A DNA stretch of 64,000 nucleotides from the NCBI RefSeq assembly GCF_019711515.1, contig NZ_JAIGNO010000001.1, forward strand, positions 124,001 through 188,000, written 5' to 3'. A program made the translations under genes and the position numbers. The notes beneath the pieces are model-generated. The model was given only the letters and a program-made list of their open reading frames with translations, was not told where the DNA came from and made no database searches. Below are positions 32,706 to 41,632 of this stretch, piece by piece. Source of the DNA: Qipengyuania qiaonensis (GTDB lineage Bacteria > Pseudomonadota > Alphaproteobacteria > Sphingomonadales > Sphingomonadaceae). How positions within the stretch are numbered: position 1 is the stretch's first letter; every line of letters begins with the position of its first letter.

Positions 32706-34145
32706 TTAGCGGAACGGCGGTTCGTTGAAAGCGCGCAGTTTGCGACTGTGGAGCCGGGGCCCCTCTTCGCGCAGGAACTTGCACGCCGTCACGCCGATCT
32801 GAAGGTGCGCCGCAATGGCTTCCTCGTAGAAGGCATTGGCCTGGCCGGGCAGCTTGATCTCGCCGTGCAGCGGCTTGTCCGAGACGCAGAGAAGCGTGCC
32901 ATAGGGGACCCGGAAGCGATACCCCTGACCGGCGATCGTGGCGCTTTCCATATCGACGCCGACCGCGCGGCTGAGGCTCATGCGGTGCGCCGAGCTGGTG
33001 TAGCGCAGTTCCCAGTTGCGATCGTCGGTCGTGACCACCGTACCGGTGCGCATGCGCTTCTTGAGATCCGCGCCATGTTCGCCCGATACACGCTCTGCCG
33101 CGCCGGCAAGAGCCTGCTGGACCTCGGCGATGGCGGGCAGGGGTATTTCCGGCGGCAGTACCGGATCGAGCACGTGATCGTCGCGCAGATAGGCGTGGGC
33201 GAGCACGTAGTCGCCGATCTTCTGGCTCGGCCGCAGACCGCCGCAGTGGCCGATCATCAGCCACGCCTCGGGACGCAGCACGGCGAGGTGATCGCAGATC
33301 GTCTTTGCATTGGATGGACCGACACCGATATTGACCAGCGTAATGCCTTCGCGGTTCGGGCCGACGAGGTGGTAGGCAGGCATCTGGTGCCGCCGCCATG
33401 CGGTGTCGGACAATTGTGCTCTGGCATTGTCCGTTTTCTCGGTCAGCATCAGACCGCCAGCGCCCGCCAGCGCGGTGTATCCGTTAGAGCCTAACTGCGA
33501 ACCCGCCCAGTCAACGAATTCATCGACATAGCGATGATAGTTCGTGAACAGAATGAAGCGCTGGAAATGCTCCGTATTGGTGCCGGTGTAGTGGGCGAGG
33601 CGTGCCAGGCTGAAGTCGGTGCGCAGCCCGTCGAACAGCGATAGCGGGATCGGATCCTCGACATTTTCGAGCACAATTCCGTCGGCCAGCTCGTCGCCGA
33701 TATCGGCCAGTTCGGTCGAGGGAAAATGCCGCGCAATCAAATTGGGGTCGACGCCAACCAGCTCCGCACCGGCCTCGCCATCGAGGACGTAGGGGAAGGG
33801 GATTTCTTGCTTGGAGGAGCCGACTTCCAGCTCGACCTCGTAATTCTCGTGGATCAGCTCGAGCTGTTCGCGCAGATAGTCGCGAAACAAAGCCGGGCGC
33901 GTCACCGTGGTCGTATAGAGGCCCGGCGCGTTCAGGCGGCCGAAGGCACGGTTGCGGTCCTCGGGCTGGTCGCCGCCGCGAAAGCGCAGGCGCAGTTCGG
34001 GATAGGCATAGCTGCCATCGCTGCGCCTTTCCGGCGCCGGCAATACGCGTTCGCGTCCGAAGGCGATGACGTCTTCGCGCAGTCTTTCGACCGCTGCGTT
34101 GTAGATTTTCTCGAGCCGGTCGAGAGTTTGTTCGATGGATTCCAT
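32706..34145 (-). CDS. amn: AMP nucleosidase
   Basis: This hydrolyses AMP to adenine and ribose 5-phosphate, adjusting the adenylate pool. The 479-residue protein has the Amn N-terminal domain (RNRAFGRLNAPGLYTTTVTRP) and the C-terminal nucleoside-phosphorylase-like domain (GITLVNIGVGPSNAKTICDHLAVLRPEAWLMIGHCGGLR, then VGVDMESATIAGQGYRFRVPYGTLLCVSDKP). The ATG at 34145 has an AGGAG site nine bases upstream; an earlier GTG is less likely. Confidence 0.93.
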   Translation of the reverse strand: MESIEQTLDRLEKIYNAAVERLREDVIAFGRERVLPAPERRSDGSYAYPELRLRFRGGDQPEDRNRAFGRLNAPGLYTTTVTRPALFRDYLREQLELIHENYEVELEVGSSKQEIPFPYVLDGEAGAELVGVDPNLIARHFPSTELADIGDELADGIVLENVEDPIPLSLFDGLRTDFSLARLAHYTGTNTEHFQRFILFTNYHRYVDEFVDWAGSQLGSNGYTALAGAGGLMLTEKTDNARAQLSDTAWRRHQMPAYHLVGPNREGITLVNIGVGPSNAKTICDHLAVLRPEAWLMIGHCGGLRPSQKIGDYVLAHAYLRDDHVLDPVLPPEIPLPAIAEVQQALAGAAERVSGEHGADLKKRMRTGTVVTTDDRNWELRYTSSAHRMSLSRAVGVDMESATIAGQGYRFRVPYGTLLCVSDKPLHGEIKLPGQANAFYEEAIAAHLQIGVTACKFLREEGPRLHSRKLRAFNEPPFR

Positions 34146-34218
34146 GGGCGTTGCTCCTGCCTCTTGTTGTTTTACGTTTCGCGTCGCCACCCCACATAGG
34201 GGGCGCGGGCGGTTCTTA

Positions 34219-34253
34219 CAAAAAGGGCGCGGTAGCCGAAGCCGCCGCGCCCT
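34219..34253 (-). terminator. rho-independent terminator of the rpsF-rpsR-rplI operon
   Basis: On the minus strand a 9-base GC stem (34245-34253 with 34224-34232), closing on a loop that can itself fold, is followed by five U residues. It lies 26 bases after the rplI stop and before the amn start. Confidence 0.87.
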
Positions 34254-34278
34254 TGTCGTGTTCGTTTCGTGACGAAGA

Positions 34279-34905
34279 TCAGCCCTCGGCTTCCTCTTCG
34301 TTCGCGTCGGCCGCGTCTTCGAGCATATCGGCGGGAATTTCGCCGGGCTCTAGCGTCGGGTCGATGCGATTGGCTTCGGCCTGTTCTTCGATCTCGCGCT
34401 GTTCGTCTTCGAACATCTGTGCCATCACGTCGACGCCCTGGCTCTGCAGTTCGGCTTCGTCGTCCGAGCGGGCGACATTGGCCTTGATCGTGACCGAGAC
34501 TTCGGGGTGCAGGTCGATACGCACTTCGTGCATGCCGATCGACTTGATCGGATCACCCATGATGACCTGCTTCTTGTCGACGTCGTGGCCCTTTTCGGCC
34601 AGCGACATGGCGATATCGCGAACATTGACCGAGCCATAGAGCTGGCCGGTGTTCGACGAAGCACGGATCAGGACGATCTCGACACCGTCGACCTTTTCGC
34701 CGGCCTTTTCGGCTTCGGTGCGGCGTTCCGCGTTTTCCTTTTCCAGGCGATCGCGGTTCGCTTCGAAGACCTTCTTGTTGGCTTCGTTGGCGCGCAGGGC
34801 CTTCTTCTGCGGGAGCAGGAAGTTGCGGGCATAGCCGTCCTTCACGGTGACGACGTCGCCGATCGAGCCGAGCTTTTCGATCCTCTGAAGGAGAATGATA
34901 TCCAT
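34279..34905 (-). CDS. rplI: 50S ribosomal protein L9
   Basis: A 208-residue L9. The N-domain is [37 protein letters not shown], with the diagnostic GYARNFLLP; a long connecting helix and the C-domain [22 protein letters not shown] follow. An acidic extension of about 50 residues ([23 protein letters not shown]) makes it longer than the usual ~150, as is common in sphingomonads. It is the last gene of rpsF-rpsR-rplI. Confidence 0.97.
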   Translation of the reverse strand: MDIILLQRIEKLGSIGDVVTVKDGYARNFLLPQKKALRANEANKKVFEANRDRLEKENAERRTEAEKAGEKVDGVEIVLIRASSNTGQLYGSVNVRDIAMSLAEKGHDVDKKQVIMGDPIKSIGMHEVRIDLHPEVSVTIKANVARSDDEAELQSQGVDVMAQMFEDEQREIEEQAEANRIDPTLEPGEIPADMLEDAADANEEEAEG

Positions 34906-34916
34906 CGAAGTTCTCC

Positions 34917-35141
34917 TTACTTCACGATGTACGGCAGCAGGCCGATGTGGCGCGCGCGCTTGATGGCCTTGGCCAGTTCACGCTGCTTCTTGGCGCTGAC
35001 GGCGGTGATGCGGCTGGGGACGATCTTGCCACGTTCGGACATGAAGCCCTGCAGCAGGCGCGTGTCCTTGTAGTCGATCTTCGGTGCGTTCTTGCCCGAG
35101 AAGGGGCAGGACTTGCGGCGGCGGAAAAACGGGCGGGCCAT
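34917..35141 (-). CDS. rpsR: 30S ribosomal protein S18
   Basis: A 74-residue S18 with [19 protein letters not shown] and [34 protein letters not shown], the canonical pattern. Its start overlaps the rpsF stop by one base (TGATG). S18 and S6 form a heterodimer on the platform of the 30S subunit. Confidence 0.98.
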   Translation of the reverse strand: MARPFFRRRKSCPFSGKNAPKIDYKDTRLLQGFMSERGKIVPSRITAVSAKKQRELAKAIKRARHIGLLPYIVK

Positions 35142-35506
35142 CAGTCGCGCTCCTCACGTTCGCGGCGCTTCTTCGAATCGCGCTCGTTCTTGCGCATCAT
35201 CACGCTGGGACCTTCTTCATGCTCGTCGACGGCGATCGTCATGTAACGGATGACGTCTTCGTTGATGCGGGTCTGACGCTCGAGCTCGGCAACGACGGAG
35301 CCGGGGCCCTCGATGTTGAGCATGACGAAATGCGCCTTGCGGTTGCGGTCGATCTTGTATGCGAGGCTCTTCAGGCCCCAGGTCTCCGTCTTGGTGACCT
35401 TGCCTTCGTTGTTCTCGACAATCTCGGTAGCGGTGGCGGCGAGCTGGTCCACCTGAGCCTGGCTCAGGTCCTGTCGCGCCAGGAAAACATGCTCGTAAAG
35501 AGCCAT
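35141..35506 (-). CDS. rpsF: 30S ribosomal protein S6
   Basis: A 121-residue S6 opening with [22 protein letters not shown] and containing [29 protein letters not shown]. It ends in a highly charged, mostly basic tail ([11 protein letters not shown]). It is the first gene of rpsF-rpsR-rplI. A RimK homologue elsewhere in the window may act on S6, but the glutamate-accepting end of E. coli S6 is not matched. Confidence 0.97.
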   Translation of the reverse strand: MALYEHVFLARQDLSQAQVDQLAATATEIVENNEGKVTKTETWGLKSLAYKIDRNRKAHFVMLNIEGPGSVVAELERQTRINEDVIRYMTIAVDEHEEGPSVMMRKNERDSKKRREREERD

Positions 35507-35957
35507 GCCCTTGTCCTTTCACTTCATGGCCGATCGCTGGCTGATCCGCGGGATTGCGGGGCCCCTCCGGCTTTCTTCGAATCCCTGCTGGACGCGAGGG
35601 ATGCGCGCACATAGCCGGATTGGCCGAGAATGCAAGGGATAAGCACGGTGAGAGGTTGACGCAGACCGGCGGGGGAGAAAAAACTCGTAAGAGCCGCGTT
35701 TATCAATCAATACAGGTATTTATATAAAATCCGATGTTTGAAAGTGTCACCTTTCGAAATTGCGATCTCATGCTGGCTCGTGACCTCCGGGATATGAGAT
35801 TTGGCCGCCTCGAACTGGCTGACCAATACTGTGTGGCGTGTTCGATACTACTCCTGCATGCCATTGCCCGCCCGTGTAGGACAGCGCCGAATGCCGGTTG
35901 CGTCGCGCACGATAGGCGGGCAAGCACCACCCGGCCTCAACGAAACAAGGACGCGCA
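35507..35957. other. 451-base intergenic region, divergent promoters of rpsF and the DUF808 gene
   Basis: No gene can be supported here. The centre (about 35695-35760) is unusually AT-rich for this genome (TATTTATATAAAAT) and is followed by an imperfect inverted repeat, TTTGAAAG...CTTTCGAAA, at 35737-35759. The region must hold the promoters for the ribosomal operon on the minus strand and the DUF808 gene on the plus strand; I cannot fix their positions. Confidence 0.5.
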
Positions 35958-36896
35958 ATGCCCGGTGGTTTGGTAGCCCTTCTGGACGACGTATCGATCA
36001 TCGCGCGCACTGCGGCGGCTTCGGTCGACGATATTGCCGCGGCTGCGGGCCGGGCCGGGTCGAAGACCGCCGGCGTGGTGATAGACGATGCTGCGGTCAC
36101 TCCGTCCTATGTCACCGGTCTTTCCCCGGCACGCGAACTGCCGATCATCTGGCGCATCACGCTGGGCAGCCTCAAGAACAAGCTGCTTATCCTGTTGCCG
36201 GGTGCCCTGCTGCTTAGCGAGTTCCTGCCTGCCGCCATCGTCTTTGTCCTGATGCTGGGCGGTGCCTACCTGTCCTACGAAGGGGCGGAGAAGGTGCTGG
36301 AAAAGCTGGGTGGCGACAAACACGGCCAGACCGTCGACGACGTGGTCGACGACCCGGTCGCCTTCGAAAAGCAGCGTATCTCGGGCGCGATACGCACCGA
36401 CCTGATCCTGTCGGCCGAGATCATGGCAATCACGCTCAACGAGGTTGCAGCCGAAGATCTGCTGACGCGGGCAGGGGTGCTGGCGCTGGTCGGGGTCGCG
36501 GTAACGGTCTGTGTCTATGGCGTTGTCGGGCTGATCGTGAAGATGGACGATATCGGTCTTCATCTGGCGAAGAAGCGATCCGAGCTGGTCCAGCGTTTCG
36601 GGCGCGGGCTGGTTGCTTTCATGCCGATGCTGCTGACGGCGTTGAGCTTCATCGGCACCATCGCCATGCTGTGGGTCGGGGGTGGGATCATCCTCCACGG
36701 TCTTGCCGAAATCGGCATTGCCGGCCCGGAGCATTGGATCGAGGGCATTCAGCATGGCGTGTCGGACATTGCCGGCGCGGCGGGAGGCTTGCTGGGCTGG
36801 GTGACCTTCGCAGGGCTTTCCGCGCTGACCGGCCTGGCGCTGGGCGCGATCATCGTGTTCGTGCTGCACAAGGTGCTGAAGATCGGTGTGCACTAG
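35958..36896 (+). CDS. DUF808 membrane protein (YedI-like)
   Basis: A 312-residue membrane protein with the family opening GGLVALLDDVSIIARTAAASVDD and later AGVVIDDAAVTPSYVTG, ELPIIWRITLGSLKNKLLILLPGALLLS and GAYLSYEGAEKV. About six hydrophobic segments follow. Function is unknown; the E. coli member is YedI. It stands alone behind the AT-rich region and converges with the Mur-ligase gene. Confidence 0.9.
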   Translation: MPGGLVALLDDVSIIARTAAASVDDIAAAAGRAGSKTAGVVIDDAAVTPSYVTGLSPARELPIIWRITLGSLKNKLLILLPGALLLSEFLPAAIVFVLMLGGAYLSYEGAEKVLEKLGGDKHGQTVDDVVDDPVAFEKQRISGAIRTDLILSAEIMAITLNEVAAEDLLTRAGVLALVGVAVTVCVYGVVGLIVKMDDIGLHLAKKRSELVQRFGRGLVAFMPMLLTALSFIGTIAMLWVGGGIILHGLAEIGIAGPEHWIEGIQHGVSDIAGAAGGLLGWVTFAGLSALTGLALGAIIVFVLHKVLKIGVH

Positions 36897-36993
36897 CAGC
36901 CAGAGAATGAAGGCCCGATATCGGAATGTCGTATCGCTCGGACCGGCTATCATGTTCGGGACAATCTGACAATTCGGTGCGTGAGCCGCGCGG

Positions 36994-38421
36994 CTACGAC
37001 AGCCGCAGGAACACCTCTCGCGCGAACCCGCTCAGCGTGTCGTCGCGCGCGCCCATCACCACAATCCGGTCGCCGGGTTTGGCGATGCTCACGATGCGGT
37101 CGCCGACGCATTTACGCTGCGAGATATATTCCGCCGCCCCGCCCGCCTGCTCGATCAGCCGAACGATCCGCTCGCTGCCTTCGCTGCGATCGACGGTGCC
37201 GCCGAAATAGACCGGATCGCAGAATATGGTCAGGTCATAGGGGCCCAGTTCCGTGGCGAAAGTTTCGGCCAGTTCGTCGCCCATCTGGCGCAGCGGTCCG
37301 TAGCCATGTGGCTGGAAGAACGCGATCACCCGCCCCGGATGCGCCTTGAGCGTGCGCAGAGTGGCGGCGCATTTCTCAGGATTATGGCCGAAATCGTCGA
37401 TCACGGTGATGGCCGAGACGGTGGTGCCGACGATGTCGAACCGCCGCGCAAGTCCTTCGAACCCGGCCAGCGCTTCGACCGCCTTGGTGATCGGTATACC
37501 CGCTGCCGCGGCACCCGCTATCGCCGCGAGCGCATTGGACAAGTTATGCCTGCCCGGCAGGTTGAGCGTGAGAGCATGTTCGCTGCCGTCGTGGCGATCG
37601 AGTACCAGGGCCGCCTGCCGCATCGGGCCTTCGGCGATGCTGCCGGGCACGACGCCGATCTGGGCAGCCTCCTGCTCGATGCCGAAGGTGATGACCTCCT
37701 TTGCATGCGGCAGGAGGGCGAGTGCCTCCGCATTGTCGGCATTGATCACCGAAATGCGGCTCCGCGAAAGGTAGTCGCCGAACAACTGGCGTAGTTCGTC
37801 CATGCTCTTGTGATCGAGACTGACATTGAGCAGCACGCCGACGGCCGGGCGATAGAGCGCAATCGACCCGTCGCTTTCGTCGACCTCGCTGACATAGAGG
37901 CTCTGCCCGCCGACCACGGCGCTGGCGTAAGGACGCTCGGGTGAGACGAAGTTCTTCATCACCGCGCCGTTCATGATCGTCGGTTCGCGTCCGCAGGCTT
38001 GGAGGATCCAGCCGAGCATGCCGGTGACGGTCGATTTTCCGCTGGTGCCTGCGACCGCAAGACCAGCCCCGCTCGTGTTGAAAAGGATCGAGTTCAGCTC
38101 CGCCCGCGTGAGGCGCAGGCAGCCGAGCTCCTTGGCTAGCTGCACTTCGGGCACGGTATCTTCCACCGCGGCGCTGGCGACCAAGATCTGCTCAGACGAG
38201 ACGATTCCGCTGCCGTCCTGCAGGTGGAGCGTGAAACCCTGCCGGACCAGCGCGCCGAATTTCTCCGGCGTATGGCCCTGGTCGTTGCTACGGTCAGACC
38301 CTTCGACGGTGCAGCCACGGCCCTTGAGTATCTGCGCCAGCGGCAGCATTCCCGAGCCGCCGATCCCGCAGAAGAAGAAGGGGCGGGCGAACAATTCGTC
38401 TGGAGTGGGCATATCGCTCAT
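36994..38421 (-). CDS. Mur ligase family protein, probably Mpl-like (peptidoglycan recycling)
   Basis: A 475-residue ligase with the Mur three-domain plan: an N-domain GIGGSGMLPLAQILKGRGCTVEGSD (UDP-MurNAc binding), the ATP site AGTSGKSTVTGML, NVSLDHKSMDEL and LNLPGRHNLSNALAAI, and the C-domain DDFGHNPEKCAATLRTLKA. Overall it resembles MurC, but MurC proper usually sits in the dcw cluster. Its divergent partner 54 bases away is an LD-carboxypeptidase, whose tripeptide product is exactly what Mpl ligates to UDP-MurNAc. I therefore favour Mpl. The ATG at 38421 is chosen; the open frame upstream is antisense to the neighbour. Confidence 0.8.
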   Translation of the reverse strand: MSDMPTPDELFARPFFFCGIGGSGMLPLAQILKGRGCTVEGSDRSNDQGHTPEKFGALVRQGFTLHLQDGSGIVSSEQILVASAAVEDTVPEVQLAKELGCLRLTRAELNSILFNTSGAGLAVAGTSGKSTVTGMLGWILQACGREPTIMNGAVMKNFVSPERPYASAVVGGQSLYVSEVDESDGSIALYRPAVGVLLNVSLDHKSMDELRQLFGDYLSRSRISVINADNAEALALLPHAKEVITFGIEQEAAQIGVVPGSIAEGPMRQAALVLDRHDGSEHALTLNLPGRHNLSNALAAIAGAAAAGIPITKAVEALAGFEGLARRFDIVGTTVSAITVIDDFGHNPEKCAATLRTLKAHPGRVIAFFQPHGYGPLRQMGDELAETFATELGPYDLTIFCDPVYFGGTVDRSEGSERIVRLIEQAGGAAEYISQRKCVGDRIVSIAKPGDRIVVMGARDDTLSGFAREVFLRLS

Positions 38422-38475
38422 GCCGGTGCAGCTATTGAGTTGTGCCGCCCGACACAAGCGCGCTAGCACGCGCAG

Positions 38476-39300
38476 ATGGTCAAAATTGCGATCTGCGCCC
38501 CCGGGAAACGGTTGAAGCGCGAACGGGCCGACGCGGTCGAGGCGCTGGTTGCCGGGCGCACGGACGTGGAGTTGCATTTCCACGAGCAGTGCTTCCTTGA
38601 GTACGGGCATTTCGCGGGGAGCGACAATGTCCGGCTCGCCGCCTTGCTCGAATGCGCCAACGATCCGGGCTTCGACGCGGTGTGGTTCGCAATGGGCGGA
38701 TACGGCGCGAATCGCATTGCCGCGCGTGCGGTGGCGCAGATGAACGGGGCGGCGCGGGCAAAGTCGTATCTCGGCTATTCGGACACGGGTTTCCTGCTCG
38801 GCGCGTTCTACAAGCATGGGATCGGACGGGTCGCGCATGGGCCGCTGGCGGGGGATATCCGGCGCGAGGGCGGCGAGGGTACCGTCGAGCGGGCGCTGGA
38901 TTGGCTGAAGGGCGAGACGGGCGGGCTGGAACCGCATCTCGACGAGCGCCCGGCCGTCGCGTTCAACCTGACGACGCTGGCCATGCTGGTGGGTACCGAA
39001 CTCGCACCCGATCTCGCCGGACATGTCGTGATGGTCGAGGAGGTGGCCGAGCATCTCTATGCCGTCGACCGCCTGTTCTTCCACGTCACGCAGCATCTGA
39101 AAGGGATCGCCGGATTGCGCCTCGGCCGGATCGGGGACGTGCCGGAGAACGACCGCCCCTTCGGCAGCGACGAGGTTGCCATCGCGCAGGATTGGTGCGG
39201 ACGCAGCGGCATTCCGTATCTCGGGCGGGCGGATATCGGGCACGATGCTGCCAACACAATTGTCCCCTTCGGACTTGAGGCGCGCGGCTCACGCGCCTAG
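38476..39300 (+). CDS. LD-carboxypeptidase
   Basis: A 274-residue serine peptidase of the S66 (LdcA) family, which removes the terminal D-Ala from murein tetrapeptides during recycling in the cytoplasm. The catalytic triad can be placed as Ser102 (LGYSDTGFLL), Glu188 (VVMVEEVAEHLYAVDR) and His256 (ADIGHDAANTIVPFG). The GYGANRIA segment matches the family GG-x-G-x-x-R-hinge. It is divergent from the Mpl-like ligase, giving two consecutive steps of muropeptide reuse. Confidence 0.88.
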   Translation: MVKIAICAPGKRLKRERADAVEALVAGRTDVELHFHEQCFLEYGHFAGSDNVRLAALLECANDPGFDAVWFAMGGYGANRIAARAVAQMNGAARAKSYLGYSDTGFLLGAFYKHGIGRVAHGPLAGDIRREGGEGTVERALDWLKGETGGLEPHLDERPAVAFNLTTLAMLVGTELAPDLAGHVVMVEEVAEHLYAVDRLFFHVTQHLKGIAGLRLGRIGDVPENDRPFGSDEVAIAQDWCGRSGIPYLGRADIGHDAANTIVPFGLEARGSRA

Positions 39301-39322
39301 GCGCTCCCTCGAGGAGATTACC

Positions 39323-40258
39323 ATGACTGCATTCATTTTCCCCGGCCAGGGCAGCCAGAAGGTCGGCATGGGCGCCGATCTTGCCGAAGCCAGCGTGCAT
39401 GCCCGCGAGGTTTTCGAGGAGGTGGACGAGGCGCTCAAGCAGAAGCTGTCGGCCCTAATGAAAGACGGCCCGGAAAGCGAGCTTACCATGACCGCCAACG
39501 CACAGCCGGCGATCATGGCCAATTCGGTCGCTACCGCGCGGGTGCTGGAAAAGGAATTCGGCGTGGCGCTGGCGGACAAGGCCGATTGCGTTGCGGGCCA
39601 TTCGCTCGGCGAATACAGCGCGCTATGTGCCGCGGGCGCGTTCTCGCTGACCGATACGGCCAAGCTGCTGCGCCTGCGCGGTATCGCCATGCAGGATGCG
39701 GTGCCGATCGGCGTGGGCGCCATGGCCGCGCTGCTCGGCGCGGATATCGAGAAGGCGACCGCGCTGGCAGACGTCGCCGCGCAGGGGCAGGTATGCGAAG
39801 TCGCCAACGATAACGATCCCACGCAGGTGGTCATTTCGGGCCATGCCGAAGCGATCGACCGCGCCATCGAAATGACCAAGGATCACGGTATCAAGCGCGG
39901 AATCAAGCTGCCCGTATCGGCGCCGTTCCACTGTTCGCTAATGAGCCCGGCCGCTCTGCAGATGAAGCGGGCGCTGGACGATACGCCGCCGCAGGCTTTC
40001 ACTGTTCCGCTGTTCGCCAACGTGACCGCCGCGCGCGTGACCGATCCGGCGGAAGAGCAGGCGTTGCTGGTCGACCAGATCACCGGCCGCGTCCGCTGGC
40101 GCGAAAGCGTGATCGCCATGCGCGAGGCCGGCGTCGAGCTGTTCGTCGAACTGGGCGGCAAGGTACTCGGCCCCATGGTCGGTCGCATCGACAAGGAGGC
40201 GAACACGGTGAGCCTCGTCACGATGGAAGATCTGGAAAATTTCGCGAAGGGCATTTGA
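39323..40258 (+). CDS. fabD: malonyl-CoA-ACP transacylase
   Basis: This loads malonyl groups onto ACP for fatty acid synthesis. The 311-residue protein has FIFPGQGSQKVGMG at the start, nucleophile Ser94 in AGHSLGEYSAL, and the conserved His in VSAPFHCSLM. The ATG at 39323 follows a GAGGAGA site. Its TGA at 40256-40258 directly touches the left inverted repeat of a 456-base cassette that separates it from fabG, normally its close neighbour. Confidence 0.97.
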   Translation: MTAFIFPGQGSQKVGMGADLAEASVHAREVFEEVDEALKQKLSALMKDGPESELTMTANAQPAIMANSVATARVLEKEFGVALADKADCVAGHSLGEYSALCAAGAFSLTDTAKLLRLRGIAMQDAVPIGVGAMAALLGADIEKATALADVAAQGQVCEVANDNDPTQVVISGHAEAIDRAIEMTKDHGIKRGIKLPVSAPFHCSLMSPAALQMKRALDDTPPQAFTVPLFANVTAARVTDPAEEQALLVDQITGRVRWRESVIAMREAGVELFVELGGKVLGPMVGRIDKEANTVSLVTMEDLENFAKGI

Positions 40259-40713
40259 GGCGCTCGCAAAGGCGCAAAGGCGCAAAGATCATGTGTATCG
40301 ACGTTGAACAGGCTGCCCGTATCGTCGTGGATGAATGCATCCACATTCATCGTGAACTGGGCCCGGGACTTCTGGAAACCGTCTAAGAAACCGTTTTGGC
40401 GGGGCAGTTGAACGATCGTGGATTGAAGGTCGACCGGCAGCAGCCGGTCGATATCATGTTCGGTGGCAATCGCTATCCGGCAGCTTTCCGCATAGATATC
40501 CTTGTCGAGAATACGTTGATTCTGGAAATCAAATCCGTCGAGCGCCTGGTGAACTTGCATGCCAAGCAATTGCTGACGTATTTGCGCCTGACCGACAGGT
40601 CACTGGGCCTGCTACTCAATTTTTCCGGCGAAACCATGAAGGAGGGTATTCGCCGCGTCGTGAACAATCATAACCGCTAACATCTTTGCGCCTTCGCGCC
40701 TTTGCGAGCGCCT
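40258..40713 (+). mobile_element. 456-bp cassette with 32-bp terminal inverted repeats carrying a GxxExxY pseudogene
   Basis: The arms 40258-40289 and 40682-40713 are inverted copies matching at 31 of 32 positions (AGGCGCTCGCAAAGGCGCAA type). They enclose exactly one gene, with 1-base margins on each side. The cassette splits fabD from fabG, and its left arm begins on the last base of the fabD stop codon. There is no transposase inside, so any movement would need help in trans. The CGCAAAGG arms are often seen next to GxxExxY genes. Confidence 0.75.
40291..40680 (+). pseudogene. GxxExxY protein (PD-(D/E)XK-like) with a nonsense codon at the signature tyrosine
   Basis: Read through, the gene gives a protein of about 129 residues starting MCIDVEQAARIVV, with the family pattern IHIHRELGPGLLETV, then a TAA (40384-40386), then ETVLAGQL. 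In the family motif G-x-x-E-x-x-Y the tyrosine would stand exactly at the TAA, one base away from TAT or TAC. The rest is intact, including the nuclease-like core FRIDILVENTLILEIKSVE (D...E-x-K) and LLTYLRLTDRSLGLLLNF. No frameshift is seen. The part after the stop could only be made by internal initiation. Confidence 0.88.
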
Positions 40714-40733
40714 GTAAAACTCCGGAGTCGAAT

Positions 40734-41486
40734 ATGTTCTCACTCGAAGGAAAGACTGCCCTCGTTACCGGCGCAAGCGGCGGGATCGGGTCTTCGATCG
40801 CCTATGCGCTGGCCAAGCAGGGCGCGCGGCTGGCGCTGTCGGGCTCGAATGCGGCCAAGCTTCGCGCCTTCCGCGAACAGCTCAATGACGAATTCGGTCA
40901 TGACCATGTCGAGATTACCTGCGATCTCTCGAACACGACGCAGGTCGAGGAATTGGTTCCGGCCACGGTCGATACGCTCGGCAGCATGAATATCCTCGTC
41001 AACAATGCCGGCATCACGCGCGACAATCTCGCCATGCGGATGAAGGACGAGGAGTGGGATGACGTAATCCGCGTCAATCTGGAGGCCAGCTTCCGCCTGA
41101 TGCGCGCAAGCGCCCGGCCGATGATGAAGGCGAAGGGTGGGCGGATCGTCTCGATCACCAGCGTGGTCGGTCACACGGGCAATCCCGGCCAGATGAACTA
41201 CACCGCGGCGAAAGGCGGTCTGACGGCGATGTCGAAGAGCCTGGCGCAGGAACTCGCCAGCCGGAACATCACGGTCAACTGCGTTGCGCCGGGCTTCATC
41301 CGTACGGCGATGACAGATGCCCTGACCGACGACCAGAAGGGCGCGATCAATGCACGCATCCCGATGGGGCGGATGGGCGAGGGCGACGAAATCGGCGCTG
41401 CCGTGGCCTATCTCGCCAGCGACGAGGCTGCCTATGTCACCGGCCAGACGCTGCACGTGAATGGTGGCATGGCGATGATGGGCTGA
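40734..41486 (+). CDS. fabG: 3-oxoacyl-ACP reductase
   Basis: The NADPH-dependent ketoreductase of fatty acid elongation, 250 residues. It has TGASGGIGSSIAYALA, NNAGITRDNLAMRMKDEEWDDVI (a stretch diagnostic for FabG), the Ser-Tyr-Lys residues in SITSVVGHTGNPGQMNYTAAK and the C-terminal YVTGQTLHVNGGMAMM. The ATG at 40734 follows a CCGGAG site and matches the family start; upstream in-frame sequence is the inverted repeat. The cassette may have altered its promoter or coupling to fabD. Confidence 0.97.
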   Translation: MFSLEGKTALVTGASGGIGSSIAYALAKQGARLALSGSNAAKLRAFREQLNDEFGHDHVEITCDLSNTTQVEELVPATVDTLGSMNILVNNAGITRDNLAMRMKDEEWDDVIRVNLEASFRLMRASARPMMKAKGGRIVSITSVVGHTGNPGQMNYTAAKGGLTAMSKSLAQELASRNITVNCVAPGFIRTAMTDALTDDQKGAINARIPMGRMGEGDEIGAAVAYLASDEAAYVTGQTLHVNGGMAMMG

Positions 41487-41632
41487 TTCCACCCACTTTT
41501 CCCCAAGGAAATCGGGAGCGGGCCGGTTGCGGCTTGCTCCCCCCGACTGCCCCGCTAGGGTGACCGTCCATATTCCGGCGCTGGTGGGCGATTCCGGCCT
41601 GCCGTGCACCCAAAAGGGACGAAAGTAGCACC

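Noticed and set aside
38422-39243. An N-terminal extension of the Mur ligase reading through the divergent LD-carboxypeptidase gene
   Set aside because: The extra residues are antisense to a gene with a full catalytic triad, and the ligase has a family-like start at 38421.
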